DNA of 12,449 nt from Flavobacteriales bacterium (GCA_028825055.1 JAPKAW010000036.1:1-12449), one strand, 5' to 3'. Numbered from the stretch's first letter, positions 1 through 7,326 are shown. Numbers and translations are program-made. The notes: generated from the letters alone by a model not told the origin.

Positions 1-75
1 GATCAATTGGCTGTAGCCGCGTATCAAAAGGGTTCTTTGCTCGTTGATGCAGCATACGAGGCGTCAACTGCCTGA
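1..75 (+). CDS. C-terminal end of an unidentified protein (partial)
   Basis: Frame 1 is open from the first base to a TGA at 73-75, giving 24 residues ending in ...LLVDAAYEASTA. The other two forward frames close early, at 13-15 and 52-54. The composition (Ala, Leu, Val, Tyr; no low-complexity bias) is compatible with the helical end of a real protein. The next gene starts 76 bases downstream on the same strand behind its own promoter-like element, so the two need not be co-transcribed. The fragment is too short to assign a family, and it could be a chance open frame. Confidence 0.45.
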   Translation, partial: DQLAVAAYQKGSLLVDAAYEASTA

Positions 76-114
76 ACTGGGCCGGCAAGAAAGCCATCTT
101 AGAGGCCTGCTGCG

Positions 115-122
115 TATCTTTG
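115..122 (+). promoter_or_regulatory. Candidate Bacteroidota -7 promoter element for the acyl-CoA dehydrogenase
   Basis: TATCTTTG matches the Bacteroidota primary sigma -7 consensus TAnnTTTG exactly. It would place transcription start near 128-130 and leave a leader of about 22 bases before the ATG at 152. The -33 region (about 90-98) has no clear TTG, so support rests on the -7 element and position. The identical octamer sits in the rimP promoter of this window. Confidence 0.45.
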
Positions 123-151
123 TGCGCTCAACGCAATAACCGATTGAAACG

Positions 152-1330
152 ATGCGGACTGATCTCTACCAAGGCCACGACTACTATATGATGGACGAGA
201 TGCTCACGGAAGAGCACAAACTCATTCGTGAAACTGCTCGCGCTTGGGTCAAAAAGGAAGTGAGTCCCATCATTGAGGATGCTGCAGAAAAGTGCATCTT
301 CCCACGTCACCTCCTCCCAGGTCTGGGCGAGATTGGAGCCTTTGGCCCCTACATTCCTGAAGAATACGGTGGCCCTGGTTTGGACCAGATCAGCTATGGT
401 TTGATCATGCAAGAGCTTGAGCGTTGCGACAGTGGATTGCGCTCAACTGCATCTGTTCAGAGTAGCTTGGTGATGTATCCCATTTGGCGCTATGGTAGCG
501 AAGAGCAAAAGCAAAAGTTCTTGCCGAAGCTTGCAACGGGCGAAATGATGGGTTGCTTTGGATTGACTGAACCAGACCACGGTTCGAATCCTGGAGGCAT
601 GACCACACACTTCAAAGAGGATGGTGACGACATCATTCTGAACGGCGCGAAGATGTGGATTTCAAACGCCCCATTTGCAGATGTTGCAGTGGTATGGGCA
701 AAAAGCGAAGCAGGACGTATCACGGGAGTTCTTGTGGAGCGTGGAATGGAAGGGTTTACAACACCGACCATGCATGGAAAGTGGAGCTTACGTGCTTCTG
801 ATACAGGGGAGTTGATTTTTGACAATGTCCGGGTGCCAAAGACGAATATCTTGCCAGGGAAAGACGGATTGGGCGCTCCATTGAGCTGCTTGGATTCCGC
901 CCGTTATGGCATTGCTTGGGGCGCGATCGGTGCAGCTCTAGACTGCTACGACACCGCCTTGCGATATGCGAAGGAGCGCGTTCAATTTGATCGCCCCATT
1001 GGCCAATTCCAGTTGCAGCAAAAGAAGTTGGCAGAGATGATCACGGAGATCACGAAGGCACAATTGCTCACGCTGCGTTTGGGCCAAATGCGTGATGCGG
1101 GTACGGCAACGTCAGCTCAGATTTCGATGGCCAAGCGCAACAATGTTGACATGGCATTGACGGTGGCTCGGGACGCACGACAAATGTTAGGCGGAATGGG
1201 AATCACCGGAGAATACCCCATCATGCGTCACATGATGAATTTGGAATCTGTGGTGACGTATGAAGGGACGCACGACATTCACTTGCTGATCACGGGCTTG
1301 GACGTGACAGGCTTGAATGCTTTCGTCTAA
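152..1330 (+). CDS. gcdH: Acyl-CoA dehydrogenase, glutaryl-CoA dehydrogenase type
   Basis: A FAD enzyme of 392 residues, full length for the family. Glutaryl-CoA dehydrogenase oxidises and decarboxylates glutaryl-CoA to crotonyl-CoA in lysine/tryptophan breakdown, passing electrons to ETF. Visible signatures are LRSTASVQSS (96-105), the FAD/substrate loop GLTEPDHGSNPGGM (about 137-150), KRNNVDMAL near 329-337, LGGMGITGEY, and YEGTHDIH with the expected catalytic base Glu371. By my alignment from memory to human GCDH, Glu90, Arg97 and Tyr370 match the residues (Glu87, Arg94, Tyr369) tied to the decarboxylating reaction. That is stronger than a generic acyl-CoA dehydrogenase call but is not proof of substrate. 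The start at 152 is chosen because the N-terminal MRTDLYQGHDYY stretch resembles Bacteroidota homologues; Met13 and Met14 are alternatives. The gene is monocistronic to the right, where it converges with the omega-amidase gene 10 bases away. Confidence 0.9.
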   Translation: MRTDLYQGHDYYMMDEMLTEEHKLIRETARAWVKKEVSPIIEDAAEKCIFPRHLLPGLGEIGAFGPYIPEEYGGPGLDQISYGLIMQELERCDSGLRSTASVQSSLVMYPIWRYGSEEQKQKFLPKLATGEMMGCFGLTEPDHGSNPGGMTTHFKEDGDDIILNGAKMWISNAPFADVAVVWAKSEAGRITGVLVERGMEGFTTPTMHGKWSLRASDTGELIFDNVRVPKTNILPGKDGLGAPLSCLDSARYGIAWGAIGAALDCYDTALRYAKERVQFDRPIGQFQLQQKKLAEMITEITKAQLLTLRLGQMRDAGTATSAQISMAKRNNVDMALTVARDARQMLGGMGITGEYPIMRHMMNLESVVTYEGTHDIHLLITGLDVTGLNAFV

Positions 1331-1340
1331 TCGCAAAGGA

Positions 1341-2162
1341 TTAAAGAACGTCCTTTAGAACAGGGAAGCGGCTTCGGTAATCCGTCAATTCGGCCTTGCT
1401 CAGAGTGGCACAAACCCAATGGGTCTCTTGAAACTCTGAAGCCGCTGAAGTTTGACCTTTCGGGTGGTGAATGGCACTTAATCCGTTGTGATTGATTCCA
1501 TTGGCGTCGACCCCAATGCGGTTGACTCCGGCTACATAAGCCTGGTTTTCTATGGCGCGAGCTTTGAGCAACGTTTTCCAAGCGGATGCGCGAACTTCAG
1601 GCCAATTGGCAACATAGAGGGCGAGGTCGTAAGGCGAATTATCATCATTGCGGCTGGATTCGGGAAAACGTAAATCGTAACAGATTTGCAATAGGATGTT
1701 CCACCCGCGCCATGGGATGACCACGCGTTCTTTTCCGGGGCTATACGAGTCGTCTTCTCCAGCGAAACGGAACAAATACCTTTTGTCGTACCACCCTGCG
1801 AGACCATCGGGAGTCATGAAAAAACAACGATTGACACAGCGGTTTTCGTCCAATAGATTGCACGATAGGCTTCCAACTACGGCGGCATTGTGCTGCCGAC
1901 TCCACCGCTGCATGGCTTGAAGAGGTTCTGGCCATGTTTCAGGTGAATGCGCACATGAGATGTTCCAGGAAAGCCCTTGTTGTAGCGGGTTCATCGTAAA
2001 ACCAGTGGCCCACATTTCTGGCAATACAAGAAGGTCGTAGGCATCCGAATTGAGTTGTGGATCGCCCATCAAGGTGTCGATTGCAGCGATGTTGGCGTCA
2101 GAGTTTTCCCACACCAGTTCCAATTGAAGCAAGGCGATCTTGAGTTCAACTGCGGGCTTCAT
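1341..2162 (-). CDS. Omega-amidase, nitrilase superfamily (YafV type)
   Basis: A carbon-nitrogen hydrolase of 273 residues. The nitrilase catalytic triad is complete: Glu49 in LPEMWATGF, Lys127 in YDKRYLF, and Cys161 in QICYDLRFPE. Further family marks are ANWPEVRASAW (185-195) and LLKARAIENQAYVAGVNRIG (198-217). These motifs resemble E. coli YafV and the eukaryotic omega-amidase Nit2, which hydrolyse alpha-ketoglutaramate (and alpha-ketosuccinamate) to 2-oxoglutarate (or oxaloacetate) and ammonia in the cytoplasm. Its ATG lies inside the end of the upstream aminotransferase gene (ATGA overlap at 2159-2162), which implies translational coupling. The pairing supports the role, because glutamine-dependent transamination makes exactly this substrate. 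No signal peptide is present. It is the last gene of the minus-strand cluster. The exact substrate is inferred from family and context. Confidence 0.88.
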   Translation of the reverse strand: MKPAVELKIALLQLELVWENSDANIAAIDTLMGDPQLNSDAYDLLVLPEMWATGFTMNPLQQGLSWNISCAHSPETWPEPLQAMQRWSRQHNAAVVGSLSCNLLDENRCVNRCFFMTPDGLAGWYDKRYLFRFAGEDDSYSPGKERVVIPWRGWNILLQICYDLRFPESSRNDDNSPYDLALYVANWPEVRASAWKTLLKARAIENQAYVAGVNRIGVDANGINHNGLSAIHHPKGQTSAASEFQETHWVCATLSKAELTDYRSRFPVLKDVL

Positions 2163-3361
2163 AGCACGGTATTGGAGATGATGAGCAAGCGCCGAATAGC
2201 CTCGTCCAGGGTGTTGTCGTTTTTAGCAAAGCAGACGCGAATGCGATGGGTAGGGTGTCCTTCTGGGATGCCTGTTGGATAAAAGGGTGAAAGCGGAATC
2301 AGCGCAATCCCGTCTTCAGCGCCTTTCCGACACCACTCTTGCACGACGGTGCGATCGTCTCTGTCGTCAATTTTACCGTAGTCGAGCACCTGAAAAAAAC
2401 CAGCTTCAGCGGGCCTCCAGTTCCATTTGCTACCCATTAAGCCTTGCAACAGCCGGTCGCGCTTGTTTTGATAGAACGAAGGCAAGCCGTTCAAATGGTC
2501 TTGTCCTTCGGGGCTGTTGAGAAATGCTGCGATGCCAGACTGGATCGGCGCTCCCGTTGAAAAAACGTCGTATTGGTGCACTTTGCGGACTTCATGCATC
2601 AATTCGGAAGGCCCTAAGAGGTAGCCGATTTTCCATCCGGTGGCATGCAGAATTTTACCAAATGAAGCCGCGATTAAGCCCCGTTGTGAGAGCGCTGCGT
2701 GTTCGCACAAGCTCAGGGCCTTTCGGCCATCGTGTTGCAACGGACCATACACTTCATCGCTGAGGACGATGACGTCTGTATCATCCAAGAGGGCGCTCAA
2801 TCCATCCAAGTCGTCCATCGACCAACAACTTCCCGTGGGATTGTTGGGGAAGTTGAGAATGAGCATGCGAGTGGATGGAGACAACGCCTCTTTTATTGCC
2901 TGCAGATTAAGATGATAATCTGATGCGTTGAGCGGAACAACTACAAGTGTTCCACCAGCCAATTCTACGGCTGGTTGATACAAATCGTAAGCTGGGGAAA
3001 GAACGATGACTTCCTCTGCGGGCCGAACAAAAGTTTGTATGGAAGCGAACAACAACGATGACGCACCGGCACCGACGGTTATTTCATGGTTGACATCATA
3101 AGCCCGTCCTGTTTGGTCTTCGGTTTCTTCTGCAATCCATGCGCGAAGATCTCCGTCACCTGCCATCGGGGCATATTGATTTTTCCCTTGGTTCATCGCG
3201 TTGAATACGGCTGCGCGAAGTGCTTTTGGGGGGTCGAAATCTGGAAAGCCTTGACTCATGTTGAGGGCGCCACATTCAGCAGCCATTGCACTCATCTCGG
3301 TGAAGATTGTGGTCTTCACATGGGGCAGTTTTGAAGCGGGTCGTCTGATAGATCGGGCCAT
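2159..3361 (-). CDS. PLP-dependent methionine/glutamine aminotransferase (YbdL/KAT type, fold I)
   Basis: A class I/II aminotransferase of 400 residues, normal for the family. Visible motifs are the N-terminal LNMSQGFPDFDPP (33-45), the substrate/PLP loop YAPMAGDGDLR (63-73), PNNPTG with Asn174 (172-177), SDEVYGPL with Asp202 and Tyr205, the Schiff-base lysine Lys236 in SFGKILHATGWKIGYLLGP, and a C-terminal IRVCFAK with carboxylate-binding Arg375. The SFGK/ATGWK and RVCFAK forms are typical of YbdL methionine aminotransferase and kynurenine/glutamine aminotransferases. The probable reaction is amination of keto acids such as 2-oxo-4-methylthiobutanoate with glutamine, the closing step of methionine salvage. 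It lies 6 bases after porZ and overlaps the omega-amidase by 4 bases, so the three genes are almost certainly co-transcribed. The start MARSIRRPASKLPHVKTTIF fits the family N-terminus. Kynurenine transamination remains possible. Confidence 0.88.
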   Translation of the reverse strand: MARSIRRPASKLPHVKTTIFTEMSAMAAECGALNMSQGFPDFDPPKALRAAVFNAMNQGKNQYAPMAGDGDLRAWIAEETEDQTGRAYDVNHEITVGAGASSLLFASIQTFVRPAEEVIVLSPAYDLYQPAVELAGGTLVVVPLNASDYHLNLQAIKEALSPSTRMLILNFPNNPTGSCWSMDDLDGLSALLDDTDVIVLSDEVYGPLQHDGRKALSLCEHAALSQRGLIAASFGKILHATGWKIGYLLGPSELMHEVRKVHQYDVFSTGAPIQSGIAAFLNSPEGQDHLNGLPSFYQNKRDRLLQGLMGSKWNWRPAEAGFFQVLDYGKIDDRDDRTVVQEWCRKGAEDGIALIPLSPFYPTGIPEGHPTHRIRVCFAKNDNTLDEAIRRLLIISNTVL

Positions 3362-3367
3362 TTTTGA

Positions 3368-5866
3368 TTATCGTGTGACGGCCAACTTAGTTGTTCCTGC
3401 AGAATTACCATCTGAATCAGTCGCCCAAATGACATAGACTCCGTGTGGAACATCCGTTCCGTTCATGTCTTTCCCGTCCCAAACAGCACGTCCTCCATAT
3501 GATTCTAGCATAGCGATTAAACGTCCTGAAGACGTGGTAATGTGCACTGCAGATTCATAAGCGAGTCCATTGATGGCAATCAACCCGTCGAAGTCAGAAC
3601 GGACAGGATTGGGATAGACCTCAATCGCATCGATTTCGACAACAAAGTTAGTGGCGTCGCTGCGCCATGCCATGAGTCCCTGGGCTGTTCCAATGAAGGT
3701 CTCGCCGTTGCGATGGTTGATTGCGATATCGAAGATGGCATTGCTCAAAAGCGCGCTATTCTTATCTGTGAAATGGGCTTCTTGCGTGGATCCATCCGGG
3801 CTGAGTAAGTACAAGCCTGAATTCTGAGTTCCAATCCATTTCCGATTGCCACCATCGATGCAAATGCTTCGAATGATTTCAGTTTCAAGCAGCAATTGAT
3901 AATTTCCATCCTGCTGGATCAAAATTTGGGAGGCAACGGGGTTGGAGTTCTGTACATCGAAAATGGTACTCGGAAGGTAAACCACGCAAGGTCCCGCTGA
4001 CGTTCCAATCCAGATCTCTCCATCGAGGTCCTCTTCGATGGAATAAATATCATTCGAAGGCAAACCTCCTTGGCTGAGTGCGTCAGTGAGCAGACGCCAA
4101 TCGTCGTCAGAGGTTTCTCCAGGGGTCTGGTTGGTGTCGTAAACGAGCAGCCCTTGATTCCTCGGCATGATGCACCAGATGTATCCATTTCTAGCCGCTA
4201 GAACGTCGCCCATCCATCCGTTGGTTCCCATAGCATTGCCCACATCCATTGCGAGAAAAGTGCCATTTGCTAGGCGCACTTGCAATGGTTCGGCCACACG
4301 GGCATTGGTGAACCAAAGGTTCCCCGAAGAGTCAAAGTCTACTCCGCCCACGCCAATGCGCGGGGACCCTCCGAAATTGGCTGATTGAAGCGTGCTGTTT
4401 GTGGAATTGTATGTCTCAACCAGCTCGCCATCAAGCACTTCAATCAACCCTTCTTCCCATGTTCCAAAAAATGCATGTTTTGGGTTGGTTGGATCGATGG
4501 TCACCACCATGGCATCGTTGATGCCAGCAATGTCGTTTTCGCCTGCTGCTGGAGGAATCCACTCCCATCGTGTTCCATTCAATCCATAGAAACCGTACTT
4601 GTGGTACATGCTAGTCCATGTTTCGTCGACTCCTCCCGAGGCGACCCACATTTGATCATTCCAGGCATCGATGCAACGAACCAAAGAGGTGGGAGGACCG
4701 GAAGGGCACCAGTGGTCATCCATCTCAGCCCCGGTGATGTCCAGCTGAAGCAGGCCCTCCTCTTGGTTTGCGATGAAGAGGTCTTCAAAGGCATACGAGG
4801 ATCCGGAAGGGTCCTCTATCTCACGGTGGTGGAAAACCATGTGGCGAGCGCGAAGTGGGACTCCGTCCGCAGTGTAGTCCAATTGAACCGGCTCAAAACC
4901 GGAATTGAATAGATGAACCGACTGGTAATCAGCGATAGCGATGAGCCAGTCACCAGGAGTGGAGCTTGTCGAGGCAGCAGCGATGTCATATACCTGGCTG
5001 CCTTCCCATTGGGGCAATGGCACCCAAACACCATTGCTTTTCCACCACAATTCATCGGGTTGTTCAGGGATGTCCGTCTTTCGATGCACAATGGGTTGCC
5101 CATTTGGATGAAAGATAACGTGGCGGTAGTCGCCCGTTTCCAAGGGGATATCGTCCCACCGTGTCCACGCGTCTGGTGCGCTTAAGAAGGGGTGGTCCTG
5201 GTCGGCTTCAAAAATACCGGCATCTGTCCACACGACAATTTGACCCTCATGAAACTGAAGTCCATGACAGGACCGCAATTCTTGTTGTCCTTCGATAAAC
5301 CACGTGTCCCTCACATCGAATTCGCGCGGATTGATGACGACAATACCAAAGCCACATGCCGCATAAATGCGGTCAGAATCAATTGAGACAGCCGGAACCA
5401 ATTTGTGGATGGTTTTGTCACCGATGAGGTTGCTGTCTTTGATGTCGCTCATGGTGAAGAGCCGAATACCTTCGTCTGAGAAAAAGTCAATTACGCCCGA
5501 AGCATAGCCTACAACGAGCATCTGACCTTGAACATCCCAAGCCAATGCGGAGGGGTTGCTTCCGCTCATGCCATTGACTTTGGAAATGGTCTGTATGCTG
5601 CCATCGGGCAATACTAGAAACAAGGCGTTTTCTGCGCGAACGGCCCAAAAGCCGTCGTTTCCAACAGGCGTTGAGGTCTTTCCGCAATACACGGCCTCTT
5701 GCGCATGGCTGTAAGGCAAATGATCGCTCCAAGTGCCAACATCACGGTAGATAACATCCGCAGTTTCGATTGCAGACTGAGCCACGAGCCCTGTTCCAGA
5801 CAAAGCTACAATTACACTAAGTGAAGCAAAAAAAACACGAAAAAAGAAGGCGAGTTGATCGTTCAT
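3368..5866 (-). CDS. porZ: Type IX secretion system protein PorZ (beta-propeller with C-terminal T9SS domain)
   Basis: PorZ is a surface component of T9SS that, in Porphyromonas gingivalis, binds anionic LPS and serves the sortase that attaches it to cargo. Here 832 residues are read from the ATG at 5866-5864. This start is preferred over the in-frame one at 5947 because it begins directly with a signal peptide (hydrophobic run about 7-28, likely cleavage after LVA at 29). The longer form would overlap the upstream gene. After it comes GTWSDHLPYSHA (44-55), typical of the PorZ N-terminus. Many short propeller blades follow, including two-component-regulator-type repeats ending in WIGT or FIGT (about 600-625, 663-690 and 707-735). 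The C-terminus (about 748-832) is a T9SS type A domain: VYPNPV, then a Gly-rich AVWDGKDMNG, then GVYVIW. The 3' end lies 6 bases before the aminotransferase. It could be another propeller-CTD protein, but the N- and C-terminal signatures favour PorZ. Confidence 0.85.
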   Translation of the reverse strand: MNDQLAFFFRVFFASLSVIVALSGTGLVAQSAIETADVIYRDVGTWSDHLPYSHAQEAVYCGKTSTPVGNDGFWAVRAENALFLVLPDGSIQTISKVNGMSGSNPSALAWDVQGQMLVVGYASGVIDFFSDEGIRLFTMSDIKDSNLIGDKTIHKLVPAVSIDSDRIYAACGFGIVVINPREFDVRDTWFIEGQQELRSCHGLQFHEGQIVVWTDAGIFEADQDHPFLSAPDAWTRWDDIPLETGDYRHVIFHPNGQPIVHRKTDIPEQPDELWWKSNGVWVPLPQWEGSQVYDIAAASTSSTPGDWLIAIADYQSVHLFNSGFEPVQLDYTADGVPLRARHMVFHHREIEDPSGSSYAFEDLFIANQEEGLLQLDITGAEMDDHWCPSGPPTSLVRCIDAWNDQMWVASGGVDETWTSMYHKYGFYGLNGTRWEWIPPAAGENDIAGINDAMVVTIDPTNPKHAFFGTWEEGLIEVLDGELVETYNSTNSTLQSANFGGSPRIGVGGVDFDSSGNLWFTNARVAEPLQVRLANGTFLAMDVGNAMGTNGWMGDVLAARNGYIWCIMPRNQGLLVYDTNQTPGETSDDDWRLLTDALSQGGLPSNDIYSIEEDLDGEIWIGTSAGPCVVYLPSTIFDVQNSNPVASQILIQQDGNYQLLLETEIIRSICIDGGNRKWIGTQNSGLYLLSPDGSTQEAHFTDKNSALLSNAIFDIAINHRNGETFIGTAQGLMAWRSDATNFVVEIDAIEVYPNPVRSDFDGLIAINGLAYESAVHITTSSGRLIAMLESYGGRAVWDGKDMNGTDVPHGVYVIWATDSDGNSAGTTKLAVTR

Positions 5867-5928
5867 AAATGGTTGCAGCGGGCGAGGTGTGTTTTGCATA
5901 CGTTTCAAAGGTCGGAATATTGTGTCGC

Positions 5929-6618
5929 TCACCGGTGGTCTTTCCATCGAAAAGCTTCGACTCCGGAGGTTTCCAATTGATCCAAGGCGTTCCCGTCATT
6001 CAAAGAATAATTCCAGCCTTTGGGGCCGTACTCCCACCCTACGATTCCCCAAACGATCAGCAGACACAGTAAGTCTTCGGCCGCATCGAAATCGAGGCGT
6101 GCCATCCTAGCGACGTGACGAAATGACAATACTCTACCGGAACGCCAGGCGCTGAACAGCTTTCCGATATGCTGGTCGTATCGAAACTCTGACCTGTCTA
6201 ACCGCATTTCATATTGCCACACTTTGACCAATACAGGGCTCGCTCTGTGGATGCGGTCCTCACGGCGCAAATAAGCTTGGAGCTGCTCCTTTTCGTCTTT
6301 GCAGAAATGAGGACGAGATGCCGAACGTGGGATTTGCACTTCCAAAACGGTTTTCATTTCGGCTTTCCAAATTTGCACGTCAAATGAAATGGGGGGCTTG
6401 CACTGCATTTCCGCGGCGGCCTGAATCATATGGAACTCCTCATCTGCTCTGACACCTGCAATGCTCCCATTGTCTTTGACACCGATCAAAAGTCGACCTC
6501 CATCTGTATTGGCAAAGGCGCAGAGCGTGCGCGCAATTTTACTTGCGTCTTCTACACGCATTTTAAAATCCTGCTTCTGGTGTTCGCCTTCAGCAATCAT
6601 TTGGATGACATAGGACAT
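5929..6618 (-). CDS. AlbA_2/Schlafen-type putative DNA-binding protein with C-terminal winged-helix-like region
   Basis: A cytoplasmic protein of 229 residues when read from the ATG at 6618-6616. The in-frame ATG at 6657 would add 13 residues that look unlike the family, whereas MSYVIQMIAEGEHQKQDFK starts as AlbA_2 proteins usually do. The AlbA_2 domain (about 5-130) shows EGEHQKQDFK (10-19) and ARTLCAFANTDGGRLLIGVKDNG (29-51, written here by its key pattern SFANTDGG-like plus LLIGVxDNG). The region about 150-215 (HVARMARLDFDAAEDLL, then an aromatic-rich strand pair) looks like a winged helix. Such proteins are often annotated as ATP-binding or helix-turn-helix proteins; their role is not established. 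It is the first gene of the minus-strand cluster, 62 bases before porZ, and diverges from rimP. A regulatory role toward the cluster is possible but unsupported. Confidence 0.8.
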   Translation of the reverse strand: MSYVIQMIAEGEHQKQDFKMRVEDASKIARTLCAFANTDGGRLLIGVKDNGSIAGVRADEEFHMIQAAAEMQCKPPISFDVQIWKAEMKTVLEVQIPRSASRPHFCKDEKEQLQAYLRREDRIHRASPVLVKVWQYEMRLDRSEFRYDQHIGKLFSAWRSGRVLSFRHVARMARLDFDAAEDLLCLLIVWGIVGWEYGPKGWNYSLNDGNALDQLETSGVEAFRWKDHR

Positions 6619-6657
6619 GTTTGTAGAACAATGAAATTCGCGTACGCTGTGAACCAA

Positions 6658-6686
6658 CGAAGTTAATGGTCAGATTGATAAAGCAA
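6658..6686 (-). promoter_or_regulatory. Candidate promoter for the minus-strand AlbA_2-porZ cluster
   Basis: Reading the minus strand, TTG at 6686-6684 is followed 18 bases later by TAACTTCG at 6665-6658, one mismatch from TAnnTTTG. Transcription would begin near 6652, about 34 bases before the preferred ATG at 6618. If so, translation from the ATG at 6657 would be impossible on this transcript, which agrees with the shorter protein start. It lies back-to-back with the rimP promoter, whose -33 region begins 2 bases away. Confidence 0.35.
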
Positions 6687-6687
6687 G

Positions 6688-6720
6688 TTTTAGGATATCC
6701 GTCGGAAAACGCTATCTTTG
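6688..6720 (+). promoter_or_regulatory. Promoter of the rimP-nusA-infB operon
   Basis: TATCTTTG at 6713-6720 matches the Bacteroidota -7 consensus TAnnTTTG exactly, with a T-rich TTTTAGG -33-like stretch starting at 6688 and a gap of about 21 bases. Transcription should start near 6726, giving a leader of about 80 bases before the GTG of rimP that contains the hairpin at 6747-6773. Confidence 0.6.
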
Positions 6721-6746
6721 CAGGGATTATCGAAGAATAGGAATTG

Positions 6747-6773
6747 AAGAGGGGTCTCAACCCCTCTTTTTTT
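6747..6773 (+). terminator. Leader hairpin with U-tract upstream of rimP (putative transcription attenuator)
   Basis: A perfect 8-bp stem (AAGAGGGG at 6747-6754 with CCCCTCTT at 6761-6768) closes a 6-base loop. Loop bases T6755 and A6760 may add a ninth pair. The 3' arm runs into seven T at 6767-6773. It has the form of an intrinsic terminator on the plus strand only, since the minus strand lacks a T run. No plus-strand gene precedes it: the neighbour at 6618 is transcribed away. The best promoter lies only about 27 bases upstream, so it would act on the rimP operon's own transcript. In E. coli the equivalent operon is feedback-controlled by NusA; control through this hairpin is inference. 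Confidence 0.7.
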
Positions 6774-6807
6774 GTCCTCTTCTCTTCATTATTTTTGACC
6801 AAGCGCA

Positions 6808-7281
6808 GTGATTCAAGCATCGACAATTCGTCAGTTGGCTGAGGCCTACCTCGAAGGAACCTCTGGTTTCATCGTTGATATTCGCGTGGGCGAAAGCAAT
6901 GCGATTTCCATTTTATTGGATGACGACGGTGCGACGAGCATTACCCAATGCATGGCATTGAGTCGTCACCTAGAAGGAGAACTGGATCGTGAAGCGGAAG
7001 ACTTTGGATTGGATGTGAGCTCACCCGGGTTGGACCAGCCGTTGCAATTGCTTCGCCAATACGAGAAGAATATTGGAAGAGGGGTGCAGCTCAAGATTCG
7101 TGATGCAGGGAAGGTCGAGGGAGAGTTGGTTTCCGCTACGGAAGATTCGATTTCCATTAAGACCAAGGAAAAGCAACGCATCGAAGGTCGTAAGGCCAAA
7201 GAGTGGGTAGAAGAAGAAAAAACATACGCTTTAACGGAATTGGACTGGACGAAAGTTCAAATCTCTTTCAAGCAAAACTGA
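6808..7281 (+). CDS. rimP: Ribosome maturation factor RimP
   Basis: RimP assists late assembly of the 30S subunit in the cytoplasm. The protein has 157 residues, normal for the family. The N-terminal domain (about 1-75) ends in the hallmark DVSSPGLDQPL, and the C-terminal Sm-like barrel (about 80-157) contains GRGVQLKIR and a short lysine/glutamate-rich insertion (KEKQRIEGRKAKEWVEEEK). The start is a GTG at 6808: an in-frame TGA lies at 6796-6798 and no ATG exists between, so GTG is the only start that keeps the N-terminal domain. It is the first gene of the rimP-nusA-infB operon, 45 bases ahead of nusA. The weak start codon and the upstream hairpin suggest modest, regulated expression (inference). 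Confidence 0.93.
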   Translation: MIQASTIRQLAEAYLEGTSGFIVDIRVGESNAISILLDDDGATSITQCMALSRHLEGELDREAEDFGLDVSSPGLDQPLQLLRQYEKNIGRGVQLKIRDAGKVEGELVSATEDSISIKTKEKQRIEGRKAKEWVEEEKTYALTELDWTKVQISFKQN

Positions 7282-7326
7282 TATTTTGATTTTGTCATTA
7301 ACCGCAAACAGCACAACACTGAACGC

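Noticed and set aside
1327..1344. Inverted repeat TAATC-GCAAAG-GATTA spanning both convergent stop codons of gcdH and the omega-amidase.
   Set aside because: The stem is only 5 A/T-rich pairs with no T run on either side. It is mostly explained by two TAA stops facing each other, so it is not a convincing bidirectional terminator.
4385..4912. A 175-codon plus-strand open frame antisense to porZ.
   Set aside because: It is fully covered by the porZ propeller coding sequence. Its translation is rich in Cys, His and Val without motifs, and no promoter was seen.
7282..7326. AT-rich TATTTTGATTTTG stretch between rimP and nusA considered as an internal promoter.
   Set aside because: No exact TAnnTTTG with a -33 TTG at suitable spacing could be built.
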